From Apoderus coryli (taxonomy: Eukaryota; Arthropoda; Insecta; Coleoptera; Attelabidae): a DNA stretch of 64,000 bases. Location: assembly GCA_911728435.2 (NCBI GenBank), contig OU452203.1, positions 15,831,651 through 15,895,650 on the forward strand, in the 5' to 3' direction. Below the pieces are notes generated by a model. It did no database searches. It was given only the letters and a program-made list of their open reading frames with translations, and had not been told where the DNA came from. The first letter of the stretch is position 1. Each line of letters opens with the position of its first letter. Made by a program: the position numbers and the translations under genes. Shown piece by piece: positions 34,276-45,387 of this stretch.

Positions 34276-34613
34276 GTTAACGTGACAATGACGTGACCAA
34301 AGATTAATGTACATTAATCTTTGACGTGACTAACTAAATTGTCTCACTTGAATGTCAACTAATTTTGTAGATCGTATGTTAAGTTAGGTGAGTGAAAATT
34401 GCTGGTATGCAACGTCAAAAATTTAATTATTCTACGTTCGTGGTTAACATTTTAAATTTCCACCGGTAGCCTGATTTGGAGGTTATAAAATTGTAAACAA
34501 TTAAAATAATCGGAAAGTAGATTTTTACCCCAGCTTATTCGGCTTTACTGTGATTTTTTACTTAACAAGTATCATTAACCATTTTTGTTCTCTGATTCCA
34601 AAGTTTCCATAAT

Positions 34614-36001
34614 ATGGATAATATAGAAGTGACATCGTTCAAAAATATGTGTAGAGTATGCTTGAATTCAAATCAAAAAATATACAATATATTTGAATGT
34701 AAAGCAGATAAAGTTTTAAATCAGCTAGCTATGATACAAGTAAGTAAACAAATTATAAGAATAATTGTTATCCCATTGCCTCAGGGATTCACGGATGCAC
34801 CTATATATACCGCTCTCTACTTTTGGTAAACAAAATACTGCTAGTCCTTTTTTTTTTTTCAAAATGTTCTATTTCTTAAGTTAATATGTATATACCAAAA
34901 ATTTAGACTTTTTTAAGGTTGAACATGGTGATCAGTTACCAGAAAATATTTGCGAGGCATGTCACACTCTCATGATGAACGCACTTTCTTTTAAAAATTT
35001 GTGTGAATCGAGCGACAAAATTTTAAGACACATATTATCAAATGATGGCGAAACGCAATTGATAATTACTGACGAATCAGTAAATGGCACTGAATCTAGA
35101 ACCGATTTAAATGAATCCCGAAATACTGATGCAAGTAGTTCAAATAATGAGACAGGTACTTAGAATTTCAGACTTTGAGGTGGTATTCCTTAAATGTCAG
35201 TGTCAATGTGCAGTTATATGTATTACAAACTTTTTATAGGTAAAACGCTATTCGTATGCAAAACATGTAATAAATCATTTTTGACCAATAACAGATTGAA
35301 AACTCATATGAGGTCCCACACTTTGGAACGACCATATATGTGCGACTATTGCGGCCAAAAGTTTATGTATTTACATAGTCTGGTAATACATAATCGAACA
35401 CACACAGGTGATAAACCATATTCGTGCGATATATGCGATAAAACATTCACATCAAGTACAACACGAAATTCACACTTGTTAACGCATTCAAAAAAGAAGA
35501 GGTAAAAACTACGATGTCTTCCAAAACTATTTCTATAACATTATTTCAAACACAGTGCAATTGTTGTTATTTTTTTTTCATGTTAAATTCCTTAAATATT
35601 GTAGATTCGTCTGTACCGTATGTGGAAAGGCTTCAGCTCGTTCTGGAGACTTAACAATTCATATGAGATCACATACCGGTGAAAAACCATATTCTTGTAA
35701 TTTATGTCCAAAAAAATTCAGATTAAAATCACATCTTTCGGAACACGTGAAAAGTCACACAGGTAACTATCGTTTATAAAAGAAATATAAAACTAAATTT
35801 TTAATGTGATACTTTGTTTCTGTTATAGGTAGAAAGGATTTCACATGTGCCATTTGCGATAAAGGTTATTACAATAACCGAACATTAAAAATGCATATGA
35901 CGGTACACACCGGTATTAAATTGTTTAAATGTATCAATTGTGATAAACAATTTTCACATGCCAGTTCATTATCGTCTCATCGTAAAATATGTTGCAAATA
36001 A
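34614..36001 (+). CDS. ZAD-type C2H2 zinc-finger protein
   Basis: Likely nuclear DNA-binding regulator of the insect ZAD family. Coding exons are 34614-34739, 34918-35155, 35240-35501, 35605-35762 and 35829-36001 (957 nt, 318 aa), all phases matching. The N-terminal ZAD domain, which dimerises, has its four cysteines in MCRVCLNSN and NICEACHTL, split by the first intron. An acidic, Ser/Asn-rich linker follows. Then seven zinc fingers: FVCKTCNKSF, YMCDYCGQKF, YSCDICDKTF, FVCTVCGKAS, YSCNLCPKKF, FTCAICDKGY and a C-terminal FKCINCDKQF closing with a C2HC pattern (SHRKICC). TGEKPY-type linkers join several of them. An AATAAA lies near 36065. Orthology to a named gene cannot be judged; DNA target unknown. 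Confidence 0.9.
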
Positions 36002-36289
36002 AATTGTAAGGAAATACTTAATGTTTTTAATTTTTTGGATTTACAAATTAAAATATACCGTAACAAAATAAAAATATTTTACAAATTAAAATATACTGTA
36101 ACAAAACAAAAATATTCCAGCTTTTTCGAAATATTAATGAAGTAGTTAGGTACTTCCGTTTGCCTATGCATCGACTGCACTCATCTTTGGCCTTAAGGAA
36201 ACGTCATAAATAAGCTCATCTGGATTCAGTTGATTTGTCTCTTAGTAAAAACGAACCTGATCATTCCTCATCGCGAATGCTTCAAATGT

Positions 36290-37480
36290 TCAATCAGAAG
36301 TGTAATCAGACTCATCATCACTGTCAGTGGCACTTATATGCAAATTGTTTAAGGATAAACATTCATGTACTCGTAAATTTAATCCTAAATCTTCTTCCTT
36401 AATAACAACTGCATTCGTTTTGTCCATGAAATGTTGCCATTTAATTTTATCCCATTTCATTATGTACACGATATAATCAACAATGAATATTTTGTTAATG
36501 ATACTAAAATGTCGTCTTCCCAAGATTCTATATACTTCAATTAAAACTTTTATAATTTTAATGCGTCCCAAAGAAATAATATCCTTGACATCACTTAATA
36601 TTGTTTGGGATAAATGGAATTGGCGATATAAAGGGTATATAAGACTTCGCCTAAAACATGCAACTAATACTTCTTTGGGACTATTAAATACATCTAGCCA
36701 TGAAATTGATGCTGCAAGATTAGTAATATTCCAATCAGATTCACAGTTATCTTCATAAAACGAAACACGTCTATCATAACAATATGCAAATAAAATATCA
36801 ATTAAACTATTAAAACAGTAATTCACTTGATCTTCGTTTAAATTATAATCAATATTGTCTAAATCTTTTAATAAATCAAGTTCTTCATCGCTAAACATGT
36901 GGTCTTCTTTATAGGTTGACTTTTGTGCTATTATCTCATCAATTTCTTCATCTTCCAAACTACATAAATACACATTCTCGTCAAAATTACTTTGTTCACA
37001 TTGTAGCCGCATCTTTTTTCTTTCAGATAAATTAACTCTGCATGGGTCTATTTCGAAAATTTTTTCACTATTATACATTTTATGGAAAAATGGTTTGTAA
37101 TGTTGTAGCCCAAACCCATATCTAAAATCCATGCCCACTTTTAACAATTCTTCATGCGATTGTGATATGCGTTCTGATTTTGAGACTAGAAATTTTGTTA
37201 TAAATTCTAGGTCTTCGTATTGTTGCCCAGAAATACATTTTTCGTATGAAAACATATATACACCATTAACACTATCATATGCATATGGTTCTTCAAATTT
37301 ACACTTGTTTTCATTTATTTCTCCAGGAAGTTGCAGTGATAAGTAATATGGAGTGGAGTTGAAACTAAACATATTTTTATCAATGTTGATGTGTATTTTT
37401 TTTGATGAATTAAACGGTACGCGAATTTTAATATATAAATATAAATCATCTTGCGATAAACTAAATCTTGGAATTATCAT
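36290..37480 (-). CDS. SHQ1: SHQ1, H/ACA snoRNP assembly factor
   Basis: Chaperone that holds dyskerin (Nop60B/Cbf5) before it joins H/ACA snoRNPs. A single exon. The start chosen is MIIPRFSLSQDDLYLYIKIR at 37480; an ATG five codons upstream (MCFSK) is open but the second fits the family N-terminus. The CS domain occupies about residues 1-90 (IPRFSLSQ, FSFNSTPYYLSLQLPG). The SHQ1 domain follows: RYGFGLQHY near 125, then KSTYKEDHMFSDEELDLL, FNSLIDILFAYCYDRR, WNITNLAASISWLDVF, SPKEVLVACFRRSLIYPLYR. At 396 aa it lacks the long acidic tail of the human protein (577 aa) and ends in an acidic SDDESDYTSD. It is convergent with the zinc-finger gene, 288 bp between stops. Confidence 0.93.
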   Translation of the reverse strand: MIIPRFSLSQDDLYLYIKIRVPFNSSKKIHINIDKNMFSFNSTPYYLSLQLPGEINENKCKFEEPYAYDSVNGVYMFSYEKCISGQQYEDLEFITKFLVSKSERISQSHEELLKVGMDFRYGFGLQHYKPFFHKMYNSEKIFEIDPCRVNLSERKKMRLQCEQSNFDENVYLCSLEDEEIDEIIAQKSTYKEDHMFSDEELDLLKDLDNIDYNLNEDQVNYCFNSLIDILFAYCYDRRVSFYEDNCESDWNITNLAASISWLDVFNSPKEVLVACFRRSLIYPLYRQFHLSQTILSDVKDIISLGRIKIIKVLIEVYRILGRRHFSIINKIFIVDYIVYIMKWDKIKWQHFMDKTNAVVIKEEDLGLNLRVHECLSLNNLHISATDSDDESDYTSD

Positions 37481-38999
37481 TTTAGAAAAACACAAGTTCT
37501 ACAACAAAACACAAACTTCTAATTAAAAGTTTGCTCGAGCATGCAATTATTTAAGGTTATGTGTATAGTTTGTTTTTGTTTATAAGTTAACCTTTTACAA
37601 ACTCAGTCAGACTGGGCTGATGTGATATGATCACCTACTGTTCACTTGTATTTTTATCATCAAACTCAAAATTATCATTAATTATGAAACATGTTTTTGA
37701 AGCTAATTTTTTACTTAGCCGTCAAGTCAAAAGTTTAAAAGCATGATATTCACGTTGAAGGATAACGCTAATTAGGTGAATTCCTTTTAAGCCGCAGGGT
37801 GTCTATTCTTTAAAACCGGGGAATAGAACGATTGAGAGGCATGGCCTACTGCTTTAGTACAGCGTTGCCTCAATGGGAAGCAACGACCCTTACATAGTAT
37901 TGAACAATTAGTAGAGAATTTGCTTCGTCAAAAAAACCTCACTATTCTCAAAATTTCACCGAATAAACAAGTTCATGTCCAACATAATAATTACGTTATT
38001 ATTTTATTAAATTTATATTTTATTAAATTGTTTCTTCTAGTAATATTAAGTGGAATAAAAAATAAATAATTAATTACTAATAAATAATACGGTAAAGTGA
38101 ATCTAATGTAATACTTCCATTAAGTAGGTATTATAATTCCGCTTTAACCTCAGCGTTTCCTTCCACATGTCCACCATATATTTGATATGTGATAGTAGTT
38201 GTAATAAGACTTGCAATATTATATACCACTGTATTGTTGAAGATTGTTAGCAGAGTCAATAAAATTAATGCCATTATGTCTGTGCTATTAGTTAAGGAAG
38301 AAATAGATTTTTAAATCAAACTTATACTCACAATTCTCATATATTAGATAAAAAGGATACGAAACATGTTCCTCTCCCATTTTTCCACCATATACAATTC
38401 AGTTATTAGTAAATATCTAAAGTACCAATAATTTATGAAATTCCAAATCATACTTAATACCATGTTAGTTTATTCTTGTGGAAACACCCAAATATACAAC
38501 GAATACGTTGGAGTGTATATCAATTTTACACAAATTTCGTTGGAGTAATAAAAACTAATTAGAATGTGTGTCAACCATAGATAAATGTTTATAATTTGTC
38601 ACCGAATATTTAAATATTTACATTTAATTACAAACTGATTTCAAATTAATGTGTCAATAAAAACTAAGGTTATTTTTTCATCTTCAACCTGTTGGGAATT
38701 AATATCTATGAACAAGTGGCCATAAGGAGCTCTCAAAGGGCAAATGAGGCTATATGCAAGCGAATAGCATAATGAGCACAGCTTTGCCTCACTTCTTTAG
38801 GCCGCTCTACTCTTGTTTTAAGAATTGATAGTATGACAGTGAGGCACAGCTGTGTCTATGGTCAATGGCTGTGCCTCATTATTTTTCTGAGGGCTGGGCT
38901 AATTCAGTGGGCCAGTAACTCTGACTCTCAGGGTAATAGTGAGGTTAGAAGTTTAAAAATTTTAAATTTTTGTATGCAAAATTTACGATTTTGAATGAA
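37481..38999. other. Intergenic region between SHQ1 and TMEM234
   Basis: Divergent promoters for SHQ1 (minus) and TMEM234 (plus) must lie here. A small segment atgatcacct at 37627, preceded by ctgggctgatgtgat, resembles one at 48415 upstream of LRPAP1. Segments at 37800-37890 and 38760-38890 rich in gaggc and gcctca words look like pieces of one dispersed repeat; a similar piece is at 51600-51740. No gene recognised. Confidence 0.4.
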
Positions 39000-39575
39000 A
39001 TGTTTTACGAGATAAGTAAATTAATCCATTTCGTAGATGCAATATTTTGTATAAAATTGAATAAATTTTAGCATGTTTAGTAGTCGTATCGGCTCTGTGG
39101 GGCATAACAAATCCAATTATAAAACGCAACTCCAAAGATATAACAAACATCAAAGCAACTTCTAAACTCACTCAATTTTTTCTTGAACTAAAATATTTAG
39201 TAACAAATGTTAAGGTGAGTAAATTGATTTTTTTTAATTTCGTGAGTAATTCCGATTTTTGTTTTAGTATGTATTACCTATGTTGTTAAATCAATCAGGA
39301 TCAGTCTTATATTTTATCACACTACAAAATGCTGACCTAAGTTTAGCAGTACCAGTAGCTAATTCTTTAACTTTTGTATTTACTGCACTATCAGGATTAA
39401 TTTGTAATGAAAAAATTCCACAAAAAAGTAAGAGACCTCTAACTCGATTAAGTTGTAGTTAACTGTTAATTATATATATTTTTTAGGAACAATTTATGGA
39501 ATTATCCTGATATTATCTGGAACATTTTTATGTTGCTATGATAATTATTTAAAACAAATAAAAAATATATCTTAA
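39000..39575 (+). CDS. TMEM234: TMEM234 homologue, small multi-pass membrane protein
   Basis: Member of the TMEM234 family, related in fold to small drug/metabolite-type transporters; its molecular role is not established (linked to the kidney filter in vertebrates). Coding exons are 39000-39015, 39072-39214, 39268-39427 and 39487-39575 (408 nt, 135 aa); introns are only 52-59 bp. Family landmarks are VVSALWGITNPIIKR at the N-terminus, LLNQSGSVLYFITLQNADLS, LAVPVANSLTFVFTALSG and a last helix GIILILSGTFLCC. Four hydrophobic segments are visible. The first exon of 16 nt (MFYEI plus one base) was chosen because its donor a|GTAAAT and the ttttag acceptor keep frame; it is the least certain part. 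Confidence 0.88.
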
Positions 39576-39662
39576 TTTAGAAAATAGGTTCCACTAGCGT
39601 AAATGAATGTATGTCAAAACAAATTAAAAACTTATAATAATATTATATTTTATTTACGAGGA

Positions 39663-40115
39663 TGGTATGATAATTGGTCAGCCTTCAAGCGATCTGGTTA
39701 ATACTGCGTCTTTTTCTTGTTGTTTATACAGGAAATCGTTCAAACGGCCAGGTTCCCAATATTAGCCTGTTCCGTAGAGTAGTTTGTGACAGCTATTTTA
39801 GTTGACAACAAACGGAATAGTGTCACCTCTTCCAAGGGACTTTTTCATGCGTCACTGGCAGGCAATAGACCTTTCACAAGTTTTGTGATCAAACGGAAAA
39901 ACGATGATCACCACGGCCAAATTGGCTTAAAAGTACTGACGCATGCTAGGTTTTCTCGAGACTTGGTCTTGCCCGATTTGTTTGTTCCTGGGAGGCCTAG
40001 GCGTTTCACGTCGACTGAAGGAATCATAGCGCCAACAGATAAATATTTTGCAGGCTCTTCATATTTTTTGAGAACTTCAGTTTCGAGGCAGGATGGAGAA
40101 AGTATATTAACTTAT
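39663..40115 (-). pseudogene. Unidentified coding-like relic
   Basis: This stretch is clearly richer in GC than its surroundings. The minus strand reads ETEVLKKYEEPAKYLSVGAM then IPSVDVKRLGLPGTNKSGKT and KSRENLACVSTF (about 39925-40095), breaks, continues FRLITKLVKGLLPASDA, then SPLEEVTLFRLLSTKIAV, and ends LNDFLYKQQEKDAVLTRSLEG with a stop at about 39680. The composition is protein-like and the frames switch at stops, as in a decayed gene or transposon. I do not recognise the family. A 127-codon plus-strand frame covers the same stretch and may be the shadow, or the other way round. Confidence 0.3.
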
Positions 40116-40440
40116 TTTATTGGGAAGCTCATCAATTACTATACCACCCTCGGATTAATATTATATTAACTAAGTAATATACGCAATATATCGTATTAAA
40201 ATAAAATCAAATCCTTGGTGTAATATTTAATAAAATAACACATTACAAAAGCTTATAAAATTACTATTACAATAATTATCACAACCACAATATTTAATAT
40301 CCAGATGACTCAATATATATTATTTATGATCAACATAATTTTATTCAGCTTGAATTAAAACATTTCTCAAACAATTACATGCGGTTAAAACCAGATGTAT
40401 TTGCGATGTTAATAAGAACAATGTATTACTTAATGGATTG

Positions 40441-40638
40441 CTTGTTACATAATGTAACAAGACTTTAAGTTATGTTGGAAATTTGTTTCACACTACCATG
40501 CTTTCACGTTGATCCACAACTCATCAGTGGTGATCGGCAGGCAGTGTGACCCAAATTTTCAACATTTACGAAGAGCTTATACTAGCACGAGAGATTACTG
40601 ACTTTTTTAATGGATTACTTGTTATATAATGTAACAAG
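40441..40638. repeat. Paired 21 bp palindromes 177 bp apart
   Basis: cttgttacat-a-atgtaacaag at 40441-40461 is a perfect palindrome around one base. A near-identical copy with one change lies at 40618-40638. Both sit inside the longer direct repeat ttaatggatt(g/a)cttgtta, so they are the same unit twice. They may be subterminal motifs of a mobile element or operator-like sites; the interval between them has no gene. Confidence 0.75.
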
Positions 40639-43600
40639 ACTCCCGCCAGGGAATTCGGCCGTATCTAGTGTTGGCAATAGGATATGATGGAGTTTGTTAC
40701 ATCTCCGGCCATCGTTTGTGACCTGTGTTTCACCGGGCATATTGCCTGTTAATAAATGTTCACTCTGTATTTTATAATGTGATTGTTTTAATTTTAAGTT
40801 GTTTGATAATACCAGTTATTTTTGATGTCAGATAATAATGTCACTTGAATAAAGGTATTGTCAGTTTGGTGATATATAAAATTATTGAATAGAATTACTT
40901 ATAGTATAAGTGACAAAGACTACGAACGAGAAAGGAATTAATATTGCCTGATCCTGCTAGATGTCGCCAAAAACATCTTGTTGTCAATATATTGAGCCAC
41001 CCCTGTATATAATGACCAAATCTCCACACCCAGGATATCTTCCTTATTAGTAGAGATAAAAGACTCACAACTCACCTCGCATTTAAAATTGGTGTTCTTT
41101 TTAATTATCAAATTTTGCGGTGTTTTATTTCACCAAAAATTACCAGTGTCACGGGAACCACAACTTTTGATCTCTGGAAATAATTAAGATAGCAAATGAA
41201 ATTTGGATATCATGCAAATATAATTCTTGAAAATGTCAGCAAAAATTAAGCAATACCTAAATTAAAGTTTATCAAACAAAAGTATTAAAAGATGAATTAT
41301 AATATATAACAGCAATTTTGGTATAAATATCACGTTTTATTGTTGCTCACCTAATTTTACGAATATTAAAACGTAAATAAGGTGCTTAGCGTTACGATAT
41401 AAAATTGTGGGTTTAAGTTTTTATGCCTATGATTAACAGTGAATATAATCGTTAGACAAATTTTTTGGAAGCCTTAAAAGCTCGTTTAATTACTCGTTTG
41501 CATAGTGTAGCTTTTATGAAATAGAATATTTAAACATCTAAATAGAAAATATATCTAGTTTGTCAAAAATTAAGTAGTTTTATTCGGGTTTATTTTTTTA
41601 AATTTTTAAAACTATGTATAGTTTATTTCGGAATATAATAAATTGTTAATGTTATCTTTGTGCTAATATTTTACACAACAGCTATTCCAATCAAAACTAA
41701 TGAGATTCTCAGCGATTAAAACAAATATACAAATTTCTGAAAAGCGGACATCATAGAATTATGGATATCAATCAACCGAGTTATTCAGTTCTGACAATGA
41801 CATCCTTCATATTAAACCCGAATAAACTAGTTATTGTATAATAAATAATAGCCTGTAACATAATAAAAAATTTACAATAGCATAGGCAGTTCAGATAGTA
41901 GATAACAATAAGATAGTACAAATAATAATATAAACAAATTTGTACCTTATTGGGAAAATATGGGGAATCCTTGGATAATTCAGCCAAAAATCTGAGAATT
42001 CTCATACATTTGCCCAAGGTATAATAGTAATTATGGATATATGAATATAAAACATGTTTTGTTTATTTTAAAATATAATATATTATATAAATACGACTTG
42101 TTTTAATATTTATCTTATTTTTAATTTAATATTAAAAAATAAAATCTTTATGTATGTAAAATATTTAGGAATTATAATATTTGTTGGGGTAAAACGTGCA
42201 GTCCATTTTCGTTTCATCATTACTGATTAGCGTAACTACTGAGGGGTTTGCCTCCCTTCACAGATTCTTTGTTGTCTATTATTCAGATTTTTTCTACACA
42301 ATTCTGCAGACGACAACTCCTACACTCCGCTAATTGCTTCTTCCAACATGATATGCCATAGCTCAAGGACTACCGCTTCCCCTCCTACTCTCTAAGAGTA
42401 GTTATGCCGGTATTTTACCAAGAATGTTCAATAACGATAATTATTTCAGTTAAATATTCTTGTGAATATACTAATTTATGAATAATTCAGTCTGCAATGA
42501 TTGACTTTATTAAATATTAAAGACAAGTTCAAGCGCGTTATTCCAAAATAGACCAATTTAGATTACAAATGCATCAACTGCAAATTGGAATTAAGATGTA
42601 TATATATATATATGAAATACAGCGACTTTGTTTTGTATACCTTATACTTAAAATTAATAAAATGAATGTAAATCGTATAATGAAGTAGAAACTTTTAATT
42701 CGCCTAATCATCTTTGGTGAGAACTTATTTCTTCTCAAAACGTGTGTATAAAAATTCTAATGAAATGGCTTCTGGTCAAGCTCATTTAAAAAATAAACAT
42801 TCAAGTTGTATTCGACTTAATTATTTTAATAATATATTTTTTAATAAAATAAAATCCCAGTACGGTAATAAAAATTATTATTAAACTCAAGTCATCAGAC
42901 ACTTATTCGAAAACTGAACCTATCTTCAGAAACAAATCGCTAATTTCAAAATACAAAAGTATGATCGATTGGGTGTGCGGAAAACTACTGCTTTTAACCT
43001 AATAATGTAGGCACTGTTGATTTTTTTTTAAATTCTAAACAACAAAACAAGCTAAGCAGCATTTTAACTTATAAATACACTATGGTATAGTACGAAAGCA
43101 AAAACCTATCTACAACAAATGAGTTTTTCGTTCAATACAACTAATTTTTTGTTTACGTACTTCGCAGGTTTACTAAAGCTAAATTTCAATATTGCTGCTT
43201 AGGATGACCTGATATTTTGTGATGAAAACGTTTTACAATCAAAACTTGAAGCAACTGCTACCTATTTCACTTTCCGCTAAGCTAAACCAACATTTTTTAT
43301 TCAGTATAATATGGTAAAACCGTTTGGCGCCTGTTATCAATGAAATATTCAGCAATTGCATTAAAAGTGGGTCTTGATTGAATGAATTGAGGATTTTTTA
43401 TAATACAACTATATTATCTCTTTTTAATTAGTTTTCTTAAATTAAATTGGTTTAACTATGTAAGAAAATAATGTAAAAGTTTTGTTAACTATTTGCCTTT
43501 ATGTGAAGAAATTTATATTTTATTTTGTAAAGCCTTAAACTAGGATTTTATTGACCACCAACCAACGTTATTATTAAGCTTTCTTTTTAACTACAAATTG

Positions 43601-43819
43601 GTTTCACGAAAATTCTAGCCAATTGAGGAAATTCTTTACTTTCAATCTTTTATATCACTTTAAGGCATTTGACGAGATATTGTTAAGTTATGTGACATAT
43701 TTTGCAGTATTCCTAAATTTTCAAAGCAGTTTATCTTTTTTAAATAAAATAATTCAAACCATGCCATTTTTTTTCAATTTAATGCTTTACTGGAAGTCAA
43801 TATGTCATTCAAAATGGAT

Positions 43820-44225
43820 AATCAACATTGGGGGCCAAAAGCGAGCACCAAACATATTGGTTTGCACGCATGAACATGGTAAGAAACTGATACAGCAAGA
43901 AAACGTACTGCAAAACTGCTAACATTAAGCTGCCAGGAACTATAGGACTCCTCACCGGACACTGCGCCCTGAGATTGTGTAATGGGGCAGTTGAAACCGC
44001 TTACCATGTGAATGTGAGTGTCTAGCCTTACAACGAAGGAGACACGCTGTTTTTGGGAATGCGCTTATTGCGCCGGGAGATATTGACACCCAACACATAA
44101 CTGAAGTCCAGAAGTTAGTGGAGGTCAGTGCTGTTGGAATGGGTGGCAGAAAATACGCCCATGAGGCTGCAGTTAAACCAGGGACTTAGTTTGGCTATAC
44201 TCGCTCCCTATAAAATAGACAATTA
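43820..44225 (+). mobile_element. LINE 3' coding fragment
   Basis: Plus-strand pieces are LPGTIGLLTGHCALR (about 43932-43975), ETAYHV (about 43994-44011), then RRHAVFGNALIAPGDIDTQH and ITEVQKLVEVSAVGMG (about 44038-44150). This follows the tail of insect non-LTR retrotransposons after RNase H (LLTGHC.LR, cysteine-rich patch, then the R..LFG region). The cysteine patch is damaged and frames shift. No full-length element nearby. Confidence 0.65.
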
Positions 44226-44749
44226 ATATCTTATGTTATTTTCACTTGAGAAATCAAACAATTTTTAAGTTTGAGTTAGTTGGATTTATAAATCTCTTGA
44301 AGAATTTATGATCTGAGAAAGTTTTATGGTTTATAGATTTTGGTTGGTTTCTCTTGAGGTCTGGTTTCTTCTATTGGATTTGGTATTTTTTATGGATGAT
44401 TAAATATCCTTCCATTCGATATTTTAAAGAATTAACCAACTACGAATTATGATAAACCGCTTAGAAAAAAATATTCCACATGCAAAATATGATTAATAAC
44501 CAATCTCCTTGAATAATCTAAACATCTTTAATGAAATCTATTACAAATGGAACTTACTGTCACAACTCCCGTTACTTTTTCTGTCGTTATTAGCAAACAT
44601 CTATCGCAATATACGTTTTTACACACTACATCTTATTTGAAAAATTGTACAAAAATAACAATATAATAATGTTCATTATCAATCATAAGATATTTTTCTC
44701 AAATGCTTAGTACCTACATATTTTTGTGCGATATACATACCTACATATA

Positions 44750-45095
44750 GTGGTGTTTAGAATATACCGTTGACTTTCAGACTGCCACAAAACCTAATTT
44801 ACCTGCACCCCTAATAACAGGTATTAATACTTAATATAAATAACAAATGTTGTGCTACTGTTAGAATGTGTTGTCCATGCGTTCGTGCTGATAATGGGGC
44901 ATCTAGTAGTGTCAATTTTAGAAAAAATCATTTATCTTCCGATGATAAACAAATAATAAAAAATGTGTAAATGTCTTTGCTGAAACGATATTTTCGAAGT
45001 TATGTCTGATTTAACAAGTACTCCTTCATCTTCGGTAAATGATAAGATAGTTGATTTATTGCAGTAAATGTCAACGGTATATTGTAAATTGAACC
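44750..45095. repeat. TIR-bounded unit, possible MITE
   Basis: gaatataccgttgacttt at 44758 is inverted at aatgtcaacggtatattgta (about 45067-45086). About 330 bp lies between. The interior has a run reading CVRADNGASSSVNFRKN that I cannot place. Superfamily unknown. Confidence 0.5.
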
Positions 45096-45387
45096 GTACA
45101 TCGTGTTAATAACATTTCAAAACTAAAGCTTTCTTTATGCGTACATATTGTATGACTAGATAATGGTAACCAAAACCGTGTTAACTTCCTTATAAATACC
45201 TAAGCATATTAACGGAAACAAATAAATTAGCTGTTATAGACAGACTGTGATACGGATTCCATTATGGACCTCGTATTTGTCAAGAAATTGATTGAAGATG
45301 CTGAAATTGACGAAAGTTTTTTCATTTCCGGTAAAATGCCTTTCCGATTTAAATAATGTTTAAACTGAAACAGTAAAAATTTACCAT

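Larger units (their letters stand above)
39576..45387. other. Gene-poor 5.8 kb region
   Basis: Between TMEM234 and the Ig/FN3 gene. Recognisable content is an unidentified coding-like relic (39663-40115), a palindrome pair (40441-40638), a LINE tail (43820-44225) and a TIR-bounded unit (44750-45095). The rest (40800-43800) is AT-rich with no supported gene; frames of 78-99 codons there show no family resemblance. Confidence 0.5.
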
